Source: Bacteroidales bacterium
GTDB taxonomy: Bacteria; Bacteroidota; Bacteroidia; Bacteroidales; UBA1402
NCBI GenBank assembly: GCA_023230125.1
Contig: JALNXZ010000092.1
Span: 1 to 6,352, forward strand
DNA: 6,352 nucleotides
Direction: 5' to 3'
Shown piece after piece: positions 6,202 through 6,352 of this stretch. A program made the position numbers and the translations under genes. Position 1 is the first letter of the stretch. Every line of letters begins with the position of its first letter. The notes beneath the pieces are model-generated. The model ran no database searches and had not been told where the DNA came from. It saw only the letters and a list, made by a program, of their open reading frames with translations.

Positions 6202-6209
6202 ATCTGATA
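6186..6209. other. Hairpin spanning the glsB stop codon
   Basis: TATCAGATT (6186-6194) and AATCTGATA (6201-6209) are perfect complements around a 6-base loop, and a G-T pair can extend the stem. The TGA stop (6199-6201) lies at the loop's right edge. The sequence that follows is AT-rich (TAAAATTTG) but has no T-run, so it is at best a weak terminator or 3'-end stabiliser. It also lies just upstream of the metG promoter, so it could instead be a protein-binding dyad. Confidence 0.4.
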
Positions 6210-6218
6210 TAAAATTTG

Positions 6219-6226
6219 TACTTTTA
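6219..6226 (+). promoter_or_regulatory. Possible -7 element of a metG promoter
   Basis: TACTTTTA matches the Bacteroidetes -7 consensus TAnnTTTG at all but the last fixed base. A TTTG at 6193-6196 lies 22 bases upstream, slightly beyond the usual -33 spacing. The implied start near 6230 would leave a leader of about 15 bases before metG. Co-transcription from the glsA promoter is an alternative, because the gap is only 43 bases. Confidence 0.42.
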
Positions 6227-6244
6227 CGGTCAAATTCAAAGATT

Positions 6245-6352
6245 ATGACCAAAGAATTTAAGCGGACCACCGTTACGGCAGCATTACCTTATGCCAACGG
6301 TCCCGTACATATAGGACATCTTGCCGGCGTATATGTTCCTGCCGACATTTAC
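6245..6352 (+). CDS. metG: Methionyl-tRNA synthetase, N-terminal fragment (continues beyond the window)
   Basis: The 36 visible residues (opening [20 protein letters not shown]) contain the class I synthetase signature HIGH at 22-25, preceded by ALPYANGPV (13-21) and followed by [11 protein letters not shown]. This is the near-invariant opening of bacterial MetRS, which charges tRNA-Met in the cytoplasm. The ALPYANGP form distinguishes it from other class I synthetases. The ATG at 6245 puts HIGH at the normal distance from the N-terminus. The gene runs off the right edge, so the KMSKS motif, anticodon-binding domain and zinc site cannot be judged. Confidence 0.95.
   Translation, partial: MTKEFKRTTVTAALPYANGPVHIGHLAGVYVPADIY

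Overview
This window looks like a chromosomal core region of a Bacteroidales bacterium (Bacteroides/Prevotella-like). The evidence is the mraZ-rsmH-ftsL-ftsI gene order with a Bacteroidetes-type short FtsL and a PASTA-tailed FtsI, an adjacent acyltransferase pair of the Bacteroidetes glycine-lipid type, promoter motifs of the Bacteroidetes TAnnTTTG class, and moderately AT-rich DNA (about 40% G+C by eye). No mobile element, tRNA, rRNA or CRISPR array was seen.

Minus strand, reading right to left: mraZ (4084-3623), rsmH (3578-2676), ftsL-like (2669-2298) and ftsI (2276-132) form the head of the division and cell-wall (dcw) cluster. The three gaps are 44, 6 and 21 bases, which suggests one operon. 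After ftsI comes an unusually long gap of about 120 bases holding a hairpin. An ATG-AAA-CTG at positions 10-2 is the probable start of murE, which runs out of the window.

Positions 4085-4410 are a divergent, AT-rich control region of 326 bases. On the mraZ side it carries three AAAGTG[G/T] boxes at an exact 10-base period, which match the operator recognised by MraZ proteins, just upstream of a Bacteroidetes -7 element. It also holds two copies of TTTATCAACA (one base from a DnaA box), a 19-base dyad, and on the other side a good promoter for the rightward genes.

Plus strand: a PlsC-like O-acyltransferase (4411-5241, GlsA-like) and a GNAT-type N-acyltransferase related to OlsB (5245-6201, GlsB-like) lie 3 bases apart. 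Together they would make mono-acylated and then di-acylated amino-acid (glycine) lipids of the membrane. A hairpin covers the end of the second gene. A likely promoter then leads into metG (methionyl-tRNA synthetase), of which only the first 36 codons are present.

The window therefore joins septal peptidoglycan synthesis and its regulator MraZ, back to back, with membrane aminolipid synthesis. I see no clearly new biological system. The most informative items are the readable MraZ operator, a Tyr in place of the usual Gly in the first MraZ motif, and the unexplained repeats in the shared control region.
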